NCBI GenBank assembly: GCA_904063045.1 | Contig: CAJFCJ010000001.1 | Coordinates: 3,355,501-3,419,500 of the forward strand | From: Dimorphilus gyrociliatus | Lineage: Eukaryota > Annelida > Polychaeta > Dinophilidae | Length of the DNA stretch: 64,000 bases | Direction of reading: 5' to 3' | In this document: positions 25,489 to 38,540 of the stretch, one piece after another | Numbering within the stretch: position 1 is the stretch's first letter | How the letters are laid out: each line of letters opens with the position of its first letter | Made by a program: the position numbers and the translations under genes | Notes under the pieces: model-generated | Database searches by the model: none | The model's input: only the letters and a program-made list of their open reading frames with translations | Told to the model about the DNA's origin: nothing

Positions 25489-26128
25489 TCTCAGGAATAC
25501 TCTATTTGACTCTGTAAAGAAATGCAGAAACTGTTGAGTTTAAATATCTCTCGTTAGCAGAGTATTATGGTACCTCTAATAGTAAAGAATTAGGTTTCTT
25601 TAGATTGTCTATATGTGAAATCTCTTGAAAAATACATAGTATTTATAGTTTTTGGTTTCTAAGTTGTTGTTTTGGAGACGGATAGACAATATTATTAATA
25701 TTAATTAACTTATAAGTGATTTAATAGAAAGTTATTAAGACGGGAAAGTTTTGTATTTGAATTTAAAATAATATTTAATAAAGAATTATTAAGCGATTGG
25801 ATAATATAAATATATTTTAAGTTAGCATTAAAGGTATGCCATTTAAAACGATAACCCAATTAAGCGGTAGTATTCTGTCTACAACAGTTTATAGTTATTC
25901 TACAATGAAATGTTTTTTTCTTTAATAATTCAAAAAGGAAATATTATTCCAAAAACAAATCTATACTATTCTTTCATGTTTCTTTGCTATGTTCACTTAT
26001 TAGCTCATACAATATAACGATTTAAATCAAGCTTTAGCTTCTTTCTTTGAAGATAAAGATAGAATTTAATTCATGTAGAACATTTATTCTCATTGAAATC
26101 GTACGAAATATGAGATCATTTATGCAGA
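25489..26128. other. Intergenic, no gene seen
   Basis: AT-rich stretch between the start of copy D and the end of the GPCR gene. No coding or RNA signal was recognised. Confidence 0.5.
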
Positions 26129-27313
26129 TTATATTGTTCTTCTATTAAGTACTTCTAAGCTATTGTTCTTACTGCTCGGTACTCCGCAAAATAATTTTCT
26201 AACTTCATTCTGAAATTCTTTATACTGCAAGGTGTAAAGGAAAGGATTAATAACCATATTCAAGAATGAAATCATTATGAGAGAACGATAAAGAAAACCA
26301 AAAGGAATATGAACTCCGGTGTTTATGAGGAAGAAACACACTTGGCCAGGCGTATTGCAGATTACGAAGGCAATGGTAACCATTAGTAAAGTTTTAAATA
26401 AATTCTTACTAGCTTTCTCCATATTTTTCCTTCTCTTTTCAAACATTTCACTCTTTAAATGTTCGCATTCAAAGCTATTTCTAGCCGATCTAGCTCCTTT
26501 AAACATTGTAGCAGTCATATGAATATAACAGATGGCCAAAAATACAAGAGGATTCACGAATTCAATGAAAATAATAAATATTCCAAAGTTCTGCTGAACC
26601 TTTAATGAGGACCATTTCCAACCTGAACAAGTATTTCTTTTCAAATTAACTTTTGAAAGAGCAATTACAGTTGATAATTTAAAGGTAAAACTTGAAAGCC
26701 ATATAAAGATCATTGATATTTTCACACGACCTTTCAAAATCAAAAAAATATATATAAATTATATATATAGATATCTTTCCTTCCTTCATATTCCTTTATC
26801 TTTTAGGTCAGGAAAAATTCGATTTATTCAATACTTACTCTTTGTAGCTATGACGTCGTGTTTCATTGGCCAAACTATGGCAAGATAGCGTTCGAAAGAT
26901 ATAAGACATAAGTTAAAAGTTGATCCCGTAAGCGCACCCCATTGTATTACTTGGCTCTTCCATAATCTGCAATAAATCTCCTTAAGAAGAATTCCAGGTA
27001 GGATATAAGTTAAATCTCCATTAAGTAACAATTTATCAATAACAATAAATATCGAAGCCGTTATATCAAGAAATGATTGATTTATAACCAATTTATTGTG
27101 AATTTTCCTCCTTCTTCTCGGATTTCTTAACATGACAAAAATTACAAAGAAATTTCCAACAATTCCAATTGTTGCTATGGATACGGAAATCCATCTGAAT
27201 GTGGATGATACTTTGAGATGATCAGCCATTTCTGTATCCAATTTGCCTGTTGTGTTTTCTCCATTTGGCAAAGAGTCGAAAATTGGTAAAATTACACTGT
27301 GATTTTCTGTCAT
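26129..27313 (-). CDS. Class A (rhodopsin-like) G protein-coupled receptor, ligand unknown
   Basis: Two coding exons on the minus strand, 26839-27313 and 26129-26730, joined by a phase 1 GT-AG intron. The product is about 358 aa. Visible landmarks in order: N-glycosylation sites NHS and NTT in the short N-terminus; helix 1 with GNFFVIFVML; cysteine before helix 3 (EIYCRLW); ERY at the end of helix 3 (FERYLAI); a second extracellular-loop cysteine (NTCSGW); a basic third loop (EKRRKNMEKASK); helix 6 CNTP; helix 7 NPFLY; and a short cytoplasmic tail with CGVPSSKNN. The start ATG at 27313 directly follows a TTTGCAG that could be the acceptor of a 5' UTR intron. It is an integral plasma-membrane signalling receptor. 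The residues do not tell me the ligand class. Confidence 0.92.
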
Positions 27314-27794
27314 CTGCAAATAAGAAATAACCGCATTTTGATGTATTTAGGAAATAGTTTTTAAAAGGAGATAATTGTAATTTAACTCTTTTATTCATAT
27401 ATAAACAGTGTGTATACTTGTGTATAGATAGATATACTAATATACAGTATATGAAGGAACATTACATAAATATCTAGGTTATATTGGCGCATTATTAATT
27501 CCAATTGCATCTTTTTATATATTAGACATAGATGTAGGTTTATATAGTAGTTACTTGGTAATAGGTTGCTCCATTCGCAGTCAAATTCTCTTTTACTTCA
27601 AGACTATATATAAGCAAGATAGAGCATTGTTTTATTGTTTATGGTAAAACAGCTTATTAATGTTAATCATTCACAAACGTCAAGAGCAAACTTTAAGTTC
27701 TTCCCTTGTTTAGCATTCTGTTATTGTTGGCCTACTATACAATCACTCTTTTTTTATTTGTATTTTCCTTTTCTTCTCTATACTACCCCCTCAC

Positions 27795-27816
27795 CTCTCT
27801 CTCTCTCTCTCTCTCT
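27795..27816. repeat. (CT)n microsatellite
   Basis: Uninterrupted CT repeat of about 11 units followed by a pyrimidine-rich tail. Confidence 0.95.
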
Positions 27817-28344
27817 TTTCCTCCACCTTTACCTCAAAACATATAAAATACAGAATGTACAATGACGGAAGAGTTTGAAAAGGGAAAAAAACTCACTTAC
27901 CTCTTTTTCATGGCTCTTCCCCATCAATAATGGAAATAATAATGAAATTTCTTCCTCTTACGTTGCCTGGCTTGCCCCGTGTTTATTTGTGATCGCCTTA
28001 TAGAGGAGAAATTAGGTCAATAAGTCTTTAAATTATGCTCTGTATCTTTCATTACGAGATGAGAATCTTTTTGAAAGTAGACAACAATGTAATTTTTCTC
28101 CATATTTATTAATAAAAAAATGTGAGATATTCAAAGGAAACTTTCTACTTTACACTTTTAGTTTTTTTTTTACATAAAAGCAGAATAAATTAAAAAATCT
28201 ATTTAATTAATAGAAATAAATTTTATACTTTTTAACGAAATTCTATCTTGTTACTCGACTTTAAAAGAATAGAAAATTTTCCATACTTAAAAATAGATTT
28301 CTACAACCATGAACTCATGGATTTATCCTGAATGAGTGTTGTAT

Positions 28345-28346
<2 letters not shown>

Positions 28347-28379
<33 letters not shown>
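28347..28379. repeat. (CT)n microsatellite
   Basis: Uninterrupted CT repeat of about 16 units. Confidence 0.95.
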
Positions 28380-28381
<2 letters not shown>

Positions 28382-28954
28382 AGTTCAGCTAAAGACTGAG
28401 CACCCTCTCCTTATTTATCGCAAATGATAGAGCTAGGGGATTGGGTAGAATTCTAGTGTATATGTGTGAAAGCGTCTAATAGGCTTAGACTAGGGGCGTT
28501 CCGGTTTGTGAAAGTGTTACCTAGGTCGTCTACGTAAACATTTTAATGTTTTATAAAGTCTACTTAGCCTTAGATACAGAAAATTTTTATAGAACTAATA
28601 AAGATTTTCTCTCGTGCATCCTCTCTTCCACAGGAGAGTATTTATAAATAAAGAACATTGCTCATGTACTCGCAAGAGCGTCTATAATCTATCACTGCAA
28701 GGAAAGTATGTACAGTATATATTTATATTAACGAATGATTAAGAATAGAGTTTTCATTCCAACGTTATCCAATAGAAGTAGCATAAAACAATTCGTCAAG
28801 TATGAATTCTAATACTTAAAGAATTCGAGCACAACCACTTTATTAAGTCAGCTATGTCAACCGTGAAAATATATATAAGATGAATAATTCTATTCCCGTC
28901 AATGGATTTAATGAGGTATTCGAGTATGAAAATAAAAAATAGGAATAGCAGAAA

Positions 28955-29007
28955 AAGAAGAAGAAGAAGAAGAAGACGCGAAGAAGAAGACGAAGACGAA
29001 AGAGAGG
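28955..29007. repeat. (GAA)n purine-rich tract
   Basis: GAA repeats interrupted by GAC units, ending in a GAGAG tract. One strand is entirely purine except for the C of GAC. Confidence 0.9.
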
Positions 29008-30357
29008 AAAGAAATCTTTTATATTCAGTTATATATATAATATGTTGAGAAGTTTTAACATTTTTTACATCCTGTATATGTTGTATTTATAAAATAAAGC
29101 ATTGAATTAATTCGGAAAATCTCTTTAAATGCAGCTTTTACTTGCTTTAAGAAAATTCTAGACATGAGATGTAATTTGCAAATAATTCTTAAGAAGTCTA
29201 TTTTTGTTTTCTTTTCCATACAGTTTTCTCCAGTTTGTTTGGCTGACTAGAGAGACAGAAAAGAGAAACAATCTCCATCCGTACAGATACCGCGAACAAA
29301 CAAAATATACTCTATATATTGTATTTAAATCAATAAGATTACTATTCCAGGTTAAATAATACGGTAAGGAAAGAAGATATTTATGTCCCTTAGCCTTAAA
29401 AGGGTATTTCTCTCTAACTATAGCATAAAGAAACAGGAGAAAAATAAACTTTTAAGGAATTAATTTAGCTCTATGTTTGTCTTTTCTCCTTACTTTACTA
29501 TTACAAACAGTATATATACACAAGTATACTCAGTATATAAATACATGTACATTGTTTATAAATAAATCATTAAACCTATTTTTAAATCATAATCCTCCTT
29601 GAAAAATATTTCTGTTTTTGACAAGAAAATTTGACTTAATACAAGAAAAGAGAAAGCTTAAGATTCTTTCATTAAAATCTGAAGGAAATGTTATGTTTGA
29701 GAGACTAAAAAACGGACAATTACCTCCCTCCTCCCTCCCTCTTTTTCTCTCTTACAAGAAAAGAAAAACGGTAAATAAATACTGCTAGACGTTTCTTTTA
29801 TATTAGAATAGATATAAGATGAAAGAAATAGCGTATATCCTCTAGAATATATAATAAAGATTGCATAATTATGACTATTTTTCTTAGAAATCATAAATAT
29901 ATTAACATATTTTACAGTTAAAAAATATCGCTATTATATTAATATTCTCCTACTGCAATTTTTACAGTTTTTGTTTAAATTCTCTTTAAATTACTTTTCC
30001 ACATTTCTTCAATATGCATAGAATAAAGCATTGAATATTTTACATACAGTTTTTATAGGCCTAAACTAATGCTCTTTTCTCACCAATTAAATAATACCAT
30101 AACAAAATATCTTACTTCTTTTAAGTAACCAATATTATTAAAGGGCGACAGTCTTTTGCTGCACTGGTTGTAGGCCGGTATGTGGCGTCAGCTAAGACGT
30201 TAACATAGCGTCGAATGTCTCATCTAGTTATAATGTCGAAGAGAGAATAAGATATTACTGTATTTGTCTTGTTTGATTGAAAATATATAAAGATATATAC
30301 TGTATATATATATAATAATAAATTGTATAGACTGGTATAAAATGGAGGTTTCAAATG

Positions 30358-30383
30358 AAAGAGAGAGAGAGAGAGAGAGAGAG
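30358..30383. repeat. (GA)n microsatellite
   Basis: GA repeat followed by GGGAGGGAGAG. Confidence 0.95.
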
Positions 30384-30938
30384 GGAGGGAGAGAAAGATA
30401 CAGAAATCAATAATAAAATACTTTACTTTTTTAAATAAAAGAATTGAAAATTCATTAAAAAATAAATCAAAAGTTTCTATTTCAAAGCTTCATCTTAAAA
30501 AGGACTTTATTCAGTTTCATATGAAAGATAAAAATCTATCATTTCATCCCTTTAACTACTTTAATTTGTCAAATAACGGCTTACTTTTTTTTTATAAAAA
30601 CAATTCTCTACTTTTCCAAACAAAACCAAACTTGATAGTTTACTTAAACAGCAAGTAAATTTTGCTTTTACTTATCTCTCCTTTAAACTGAACCAGTTTA
30701 GGTCTAATCCTAAAAACATATTGAAACGTAGAATACTTATTTCCTAGTAGCGAATATAAGTGCGCAGATGTTTTGGAATATTGGAAGAGGGGGAATCTCT
30801 TTTTTGTGTGTTTCTTTCTTTTGGACCAAAACTCTCTGCAAAACCTTTAAATTTTCATTGTTTCTACGTTTCTTTTTCATTATTCTGTTCTATTTCTTAC
30901 GTATTTCCATAAAAAATAGAATTCCTATCCTAATAGTG

Positions 30939-30940
<2 letters not shown>

Positions 30941-30972
<32 letters not shown>
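30941..30972. repeat. (TC)n microsatellite
   Basis: About 15 TC units. They inflate a chance ORF on each strand here. Confidence 0.95.
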
Positions 30973-30974
<2 letters not shown>

Positions 30975-32465
30975 TTAATAACATTGCGGTTTGAAAGGAT
31001 TCAATATGCACCAAAATCCAGAGCATTTTTTTGCAGATTTCAATGGTGTTTTGCCTCCGTAAACAACATTTAAAAAACAACAACAATATATATTTATAGT
31101 ATATCTTTATAAAACAGAGAAAACGAAAGTAATAGTGGTAAAAGGTTTTATATAAATCATTCGATTCCAATTATATTCTGTTAAGAAAGATGAGCTGCTT
31201 ATTGAAGGGGAAAAAAAGAGATTTCTATTAACTACTAAGTCTTCAATTTTTTTTTAATCTAAAAATATTCATTGATAATATCAGGCCTATGTATTACTTT
31301 TGAATAAACTATACTACTATATTTTATAAAAGTATACTAAGAAAACTGCTATGTAGGCCTTTGTTTTGCAAAATTAACTATAAAATGTATTTTATACTGT
31401 ATATATTTTTGCTTTATAAGAAAAAATAAGGTCTATAACATAGTTACCATAAAGGGAATGATGTTAAAATTAATATAAAATTTACATTAGTGCTTTAACT
31501 TAATTTAATAAAAGTTGAAACAATGTTTAAAGAACAAACACGTGTATACTTTTTAATAATTTGAACATTGAACTTGAATGCTTACGTTGCACGTTGTCTT
31601 GTATTAGTAAGCCAAAGATTTGAACGTTCATTTATAATAATAGAAGCTTAGTATGACTGTCTCTTTGTCAATCGCCCCCCTCTTTCTCTCTCTTTCTTCT
31701 TACTGTAAATTTATTTGTTTAAAATTGATTCAAGTACAAGATAATGCATTATAAGTAATTTATAGCCAAACTACTGTATATATTAAATAGAAATTGGTAG
31801 TTTCTTCAATATTAAATATAAAAAAGATGAGTCAGCGTATTCCAAGAATAAAATCCAAAGCCCTAATAATTTCTAATTGATTTGAATGCTAAACAAGTAC
31901 AAAATGTATTTATCTACCTCTAAAACTAGTTTATTTCGCTTTAGCTCTATTACTTAACTGTCAGATATACCTTTAATTAATCATTCTCCAAATATAGTAG
32001 AGAGATTATAATAGAAATTATTAAAAAAAACAATTCATAGCGCTGGCTGCTATTTCTTACTTGAATAGAGAAAATTTCAATCAAGTTTTAATAATAGAAA
32101 TACCAATTTTTGTTATCTTAGTAATTGTTATTTTAACTTTATTCCTTTAAAAGTAGAAGTATTGTTAAAGTAGACTAGATATTAAATTTTTGCGCAATAC
32201 ATAATTCTCATAAAATTCGCCATTTAAAAAGGATTAAAAAGACTTTGTTAAGAAGGCCGTCGTTTCGTAAACATAAATCTTGTTTATACCATATTGTTTC
32301 GGTTAAGGGTTGGATATTGTTGCGATTACTATCTTACGATTATCTATTGGAGAACCTTCCTAATCTTCCTTTCTAAATTATATATTCGATTTATAGAAGA
32401 CGAAGAGAGAGAGAGTGAAAGAGAGAGAGGGAGAGAGAGAAAAGAGAAGGAATTTTACAGATAGA

Positions 32466-35400
32466 ATGAAGATATTTGACGGGATAATACTATTCTCCTT
32501 ATTAGTTCAGAGTATACAGTTTAAAAATACGAAAACTGCTTTGTTTGATATATACACATTCTGTTGTTTCTTCTTCAGTTTATTCAACTCAGGTAAACCC
32601 GTATAACATTTATAATTGTCTTGAAGATCAAACTGGAGCTGCTAATATCAAATGCGAAATTTGCTCTGCTGGAAAAATTCCTTCTGCCGATAAACTCGGC
32701 TGCTACGGTTAGTTTATTATCTTTTATTACAATGTAGAGAACATTCAATAATGCGTTTGTATTTCCCACTTCAACAATAGATTGTCCATCGCTTTGTAAG
32801 GTTGGAAAATGCGTTATAAGCAACAATTCTACTAAATGTACATCCTGTATTGATGGCTATACATTAAATTTACAGAAAACATGTATAGGTTAGATCTATT
32901 TAATTAATTAAATACGATATGAATTATATGTCTAAATATTGCCTTTATAGCTTGTGGTTCAAATTGTAAATCTTGTACTCTATTGGAGGATGGCAATATA
33001 GATTGTACAACTTGTTTTTCAAATAGTTATAAGGAAATTTCAAATTCAATTTCTCAATGTAAATTATGCTCTTCTTCCCTTACTGGATGTAAGGCTTGCT
33101 CTGATCAAAATACTTGTAATCAATGTCTATCTGGCTATACTCTATCAGACAGCAAATGTATATCATGCGCTAATATTCATCACGCTTGTATTGACTGCGA
33201 TGAAAAGAATCAATGCGTAAAGTGTAAAACAGGCTTCGTATTAAAAGACAATCTGTGTATAGATTGCCCTCGAAATTGTGATTCGTGCGAATTTGAAGAA
33301 AACTTTGTCAAATGTAACAAATGTAAAGCCTATCATACTAACGTAGGTAAAGTGAACTGCAATAATTGCCCTGATAATTGTCTGGAATGCGAACTTATCA
33401 ATGGAAATCTCGTATGTAAAGATGATAAATGTCTACCCAAATATGGTTTAACCGAAACTGGTTCTTGCAATAAATGCCCGGATAATTGTCTCTCTTGCTC
33501 GTGGAATAGAGTTAATTCAAGATTAGAGTGTAATGGTAATAGTATTATACATTCTTGCATTGAAAATGAACAAGGTAAATCGTGGGCTAGAAAAACTGAT
33601 GGAAGTTGTGTAGGTGAGTTATAATTAATATGGATATTTTCCATTTAACTAATGGATCTTTCTTCAAAAAGCTTGTCCAGAAAATTGTCTTAAGTGTTAT
33701 TTCAAGACTGATCAGTCTTCTTCTCCTATTTGCTATCCTTCTAAATGTAACATAAAATATGGATTTGACGATTCAACCTCAACTTGCTTTTCGTGTCCGT
33801 CGGGATGCGATTATTGTAAGAAGGTATCAACTGGAAATATCTGTCTTAAATGCAGCTTTGGATACGCTCCTAAATACAATGTCGGTAGCTCTACAATTGA
33901 ATCGTGCAAATCATGCTCAGCAGTAAATAATTGTGATTATTGCGAAGTTATTAACAACATAGTTAAGTGTTTAAGATCACCTTGCGCTTCAAAATCATCG
34001 GGACAAAATAGAAAGTTTTCTTTCAATACAAAACAATGTTCTGACAGTTGTCCTTCTGATTCGGGATGCAAAACTCAACAAAGTATTGTAGACGAAGGAG
34101 ACTATTGCTATTGTAGAGATTGTCCACTTGGTTCGGCTGTTATTCTATCAGGACAGAATAGTGGCGTTTGTAAATCTTGCGGTATAGATTGTATTGATTG
34201 TCAATTGACCGCCGATAAGACAGACGTTCAATGTAAAACTTGCAGAGGAACAAAACAATATATTGCAGTTTTTGATGGTTCAAATACAATTTTTGGATGT
34301 TATGGTTTGTTAAATACATTAGAATACAAGAAATTACGTATATTTATATATTTTCTGTCTTAGATTGTACGAATGTTAGACAATATTGCCATACACTAGA
34401 CATTTCAAGTGGATCTTGTAAATGTAAAAGCGACTCTTGCATTGGTGATTCATCTAATCCTACAAAGAAAACAGTCATATACGATTCTACTTCTGGAGTT
34501 TGTAAAAGTAATGATTTATTAAATATTAATATTAATAAACGTTTTATTTCCTTCTTATTTTTTCACCAATGAATAGGCTGTAGAGAAGTTGATCCTAATG
34601 GCCTATGGTGCTCGGGAAATTTCAATTCATTCACTTTGGATACTTGTATGGGTGGATACAAAAAGATAACTTCGCCAAGTCTTGTTTGTAGACAAATTCC
34701 TAATGGTTGCGCTAAATCTACTACAAATATTCCTGTTGGTGAAACTTATGTTCAATGTGAAATTTGTGGCCCTGGATACTATTTAGATCCATCGACAAAG
34801 AAATGCCCCTCGTGTAGTTCGGGTTCAGGAATTTCAGCGTGCGAAGAGTGCTTCTTAAAAACGTCGCCAAGCTCGCAAGTTGTTTGTACTAAATGCAGTA
34901 ATACTTCTCCGGGTGTTGGTTACAATTGTAATACTCCTTGTACAAGTTCAGTTGCTAATTGTGAAAATGGTAAATCTTGGGCACAAGATAATACTGGCTC
35001 AAATTGCGGATGTACTTCTTGTCTTTCTACTCATTCCAATACAGGCGGTGTACTTGCAACAAATAATGCTTATTCTGAGTCGTGTCTTTCAACTCTGAAT
35101 ACTCCTACTGTACCGAATTGCGCTACGTATTACGGCAATCCTGTAACTGGATGTAGCAAATGTTCGGATGGATATGCTTTTGCCAGCCTTGCCAATGGAT
35201 GCGTAGGTGACCCCGGTTATTCAAGTTCTTGTAAAAGTGGATATCTTTATTTTACGTCGGGAACCGACGTTGCCTGTGAAGTACCTTCTGAAAATTATAT
35301 GACAAATCCTGTCAGTAATTTACAGCCAATTCTAGTTGATCCTGCGGATAGAGCACCAACAAACGTTCCGTGCCTTTTATATTTGGGTTTAGGTGGTAGC

Positions 35401-38114
35401 ACGTCATCAGATGCAAGGTGTGCTCAGTGTCCATCAGGTTCGATTCTCTCTACAATTGCTGGAAATCTAATTACTAAATATACGTGCCAAACTTGTCCTT
35501 CCTTGTCAAATTGTGAGCTCGTTGCGTCACATAGCGGAAATTGTAGATGTGGTGCGTGTGGATCCAGTCCAGCTGGTAGTGTCAAATTAATATTACCGGA
35601 TAACAGTAACTGTAAAACTTGTGCAGTTATATCCAGTTGTTTAACGCATTCCCTCCGTCTAAAGGACGGCAATTACGAATGTGTTTGCTCACAATGCATA
35701 TTCGGAAAGCATTTATCAAAAGATTTCCTATCTTGCATTGATTGTTCTTCAATCACTTGTACTGGAGGAACTGTACAATTATCTAATGATAATTGTATTT
35801 GTTCATGTTCAAGTGGCAAACTTTTGAATAGAAATAATGATGGCTGTATCTCTTGTTCAAATTCAGAATTCACTGATTGCGTGCCAAATAGCTTTCTATT
35901 GAAACAAGATGACTCTTGCGATTGTTCCACTTGTCCACCATATAGTATTAAGAATAGAGCCAACAATAAATGTCTAAATTGCGCCGAACAAACCACAGGA
36001 TTTGTAGGGAATTGCTCAGTTTGCACAGAAAGTACATCAACACCTGATTCTATTGACGTTTGTAACGAATGTCAGGATGGTTTTTCGTTAAATAAAACCT
36101 CAAACACAGACAAAGGTAATTGTGTCGCTTGTGATAATGGATGCAAAACATGCAATATCGATTCATCTGGATCTACTGCAAATAAATGTACTAAATGCAA
36201 TGCTGGTTTTGCGTTGAACAATGCCGGCACTTGTCTCCAATGTCCAGAAAATTGTGGAGAGTGTAGAGTTGATACGAACAATAACTTGAAAACTTTATGT
36301 TTACAATTTGCCTGCTCAACTGGTGGACTTGTTGACAAAGATTTTACATGTGGATCTTGTCCTGCAAATTGCGCCAAATGTGTTAAAGATATATCCAACA
36401 ATGTAAAATGTCTAATATGTAATGATGCTACTTATTTAGATTCGGATGGATCATGCAAAAGTTGCATTAATGACTGTTCATTCTGTATTGATGGTGTAAG
36501 TTGTTTACCGAACGGTTGTAAAGATGGGTTTATCAGACATAGAACACAGGGAATTTGTATACAATGCTCTGGAGCTGGAGTTTCAAGATGCGTTTATCAG
36601 ACTATTCAAGATGATATTTTGATTCCAAAAACGTGTAAAGAAGGCTTCAAATTTAATGCAAATTTAAATCCAGATGCATGCGAAGGTTTGAATTAATTTC
36701 GATAAATTTCTGACTAATATTGAATTTTATTTTCTCTATTATTTTCAATAGAATGCGCTACAAACTGCAAAAAATGCGATTCATCGGGAAAGGGAAATTG
36801 CGATCCGAATGAATGCCGAGCTGGATACTTTTACGATTCAACAACTAGAAAGTGTTATAAAGTTAAAGAAGGGTGTCTTACATCTGCAAGATCTACTAAC
36901 GAAACAATATGCCAATCGTGTGACAAGTCCATTTCAGTGTTTAGTTCTGGACTGTGCAAAACGTGTCCTGAGGGTTGCGATGAATGTTTCGTTTCTTCGG
37001 AACAGACGATTTTGTGTAGATGGTGCAAAAAGCAGTATTATAGATTAGATAGCGGTCTTTGCTCTTCATGTCCAGAGGGATGTAAAGAATGCTTTATATC
37101 TGGTGGTAACGTAAAGTGTTCATCATGTTTGAATGAATACGCTTTGAATGGGCAATTTTGCACCAAATGTGTGGAAAGCAACTGTAACAATTGCGAAATG
37201 GATGGGAATTCTCCTGTTTGTAAAGAGTGCTTTAGTAAATTCTATTTGAATAATGAACAATGCGGAGAATGTCCAAAATTTTGTAGCGAATGCTCCTACG
37301 ATAATAAGTATGTGTGTAACAAATGCATTAAGAAGTATGCTAGAGATTCTAATGGTATTTGCGTTGCTTGCCCATCATCATGCGAAGAGTGTAGCGTTGA
37401 TGCTAACGATGTAGCTAAATGCTCAAAATGCGATTCTAATGCATTCTCTCTTCAACAAAATGGTACTTGTATATCCTGCAAGGAGGCTACCTTTTCTACG
37501 TGCGCTACGTGCGGTCCAGCAATTAATGGTAGTAAAGTGGAATGTTTGACTTGCGATAAAGGATACGGTCTTCAAGATGATAAATTAGCTTGTCTACCAT
37601 GTTCAATATCAAATTGCGATCTTTGCTCTCACGGTCGGCGATGTTCAAAATGCAAAGCAGGTTTCTATCTTCATAATTATGATAGAGAATGCGCAAGTAA
37701 GTAAATTATCTTCACAATGAAAAATATGTATTTATTAAATTAATGAATTTAGAAAAATGCTACGAATGTAAAGGAAGTCTAGATGACTGCGGAACAAATG
37801 ACCGTCATATTCTTGATGACGAAAGTAAAGTTAAATTAATTGACTGCGGTACTACAGATTGTTGGGTTCATCGGAGAGAAGTTAAAGGCGTTATAACATT
37901 CGAAAGAAGCTGTTCACACGAAGTTTGTACAGCAGATGCATTGAACGAAATTTGCTCGTCGAATAGCGATAGTAGAGAATGTAAAAAGTGTTGCAAAACG
38001 ACGAAATGCAATTCTTGGTTTTTAGACGGTAAAGCCGGTGTTAATAGGCTTAACCAATCCTATTTAACTTTAATATTGTCTATTATTTTCAAATTAATAA
38101 CCTCATTTAAGTGA
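32466..38114 (+). CDS. Gene E: divergent intact furin-like Cys-rich protein with LU domain and GPI-type tail
   Basis: Nine exons, all introns phase 1: 32466-32511, 32579-32707, 32781-32888, 32951-33613, 33672-34304, 34364-34507, 34577-36685, 36752-37696, 37753-38114. The product is about 1712 aa. It has a signal peptide (MKIFDGIILFSLLVQ), then CxxC-rich furin-like repeats. The last exon encodes a Ly6/uPAR-like domain (CYECK to CCKTTKCN), a linker with DGKAG, and a hydrophobic tail. Compared with gene C it lacks the exon 4 counterpart (67 codons), and exons 8 and 9 are fused, the intron being absent. The frame is clean throughout. It is the most diverged family member in the window and probably the oldest. 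Expected to sit at the cell surface on a GPI anchor; ligand unknown. Confidence 0.9.
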
Positions 38115-38540
38115 TGTTGAAGAGAGAATTTTCAATATCTTATCGATACTTGAAGATAAGAGGGTACAATGGTACTCTTTCCAAAATGTGTTACACGTTA
38201 TACTTGTTTATCTTATATCATGACATTAAGAGGTTCAAGTATAATCTTTTCTCTTCTCGTAGCAACTGATGTCTACGTTGATAACGTAATACAAAGCTAT
38301 GACTTTTGACAGAGTTTGTTTATGAACTGTAGGATTACGAATACTGAAGAGAAGATAAGCTTCAGCTAATGAAGATTTTGAATATTTATTCTAAATTCAC
38401 AAAGTGTAATACTCTTGTGTAATAAGAACTTTCTATTCAATTTCATTGTAGGGCATAATAGAAAGACACTTGACAATGAAAATACATCGTTATAAGTATT
38501 AGTAATGTTCTCTTATTCTTGTCTTTAAGTACCATTTTCT
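38115..38540. other. Convergent gap between gene E and PAP-like gene 1, no gene seen
   Basis: The two 3' ends face each other here. No coding signal was seen; this region should hold both polyadenylation regions. Confidence 0.5.

Larger units (their letters stand above)
27314..32465. other. 5-kb gene-free stretch
   Basis: Between the divergently transcribed GPCR and gene E. Only short chance frames occur, several created by dinucleotide repeats. Simple repeats are listed separately. I found no tRNA, rRNA or transposon ends. The large size compared with other gaps in the window hints at regulatory DNA or an unrecognised non-coding gene, but nothing specific can be supported. Confidence 0.5.

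Noticed and set aside
30140-30240. GC-richer patch considered as a tRNA or other RNA gene
   Set aside because: No cloverleaf arms or A/B boxes could be matched.
28347-30972. Regularly spaced repeats as a CRISPR-like array
   Set aside because: They are irregular dinucleotide microsatellites in eukaryotic DNA, with no unique spacers of fixed length.
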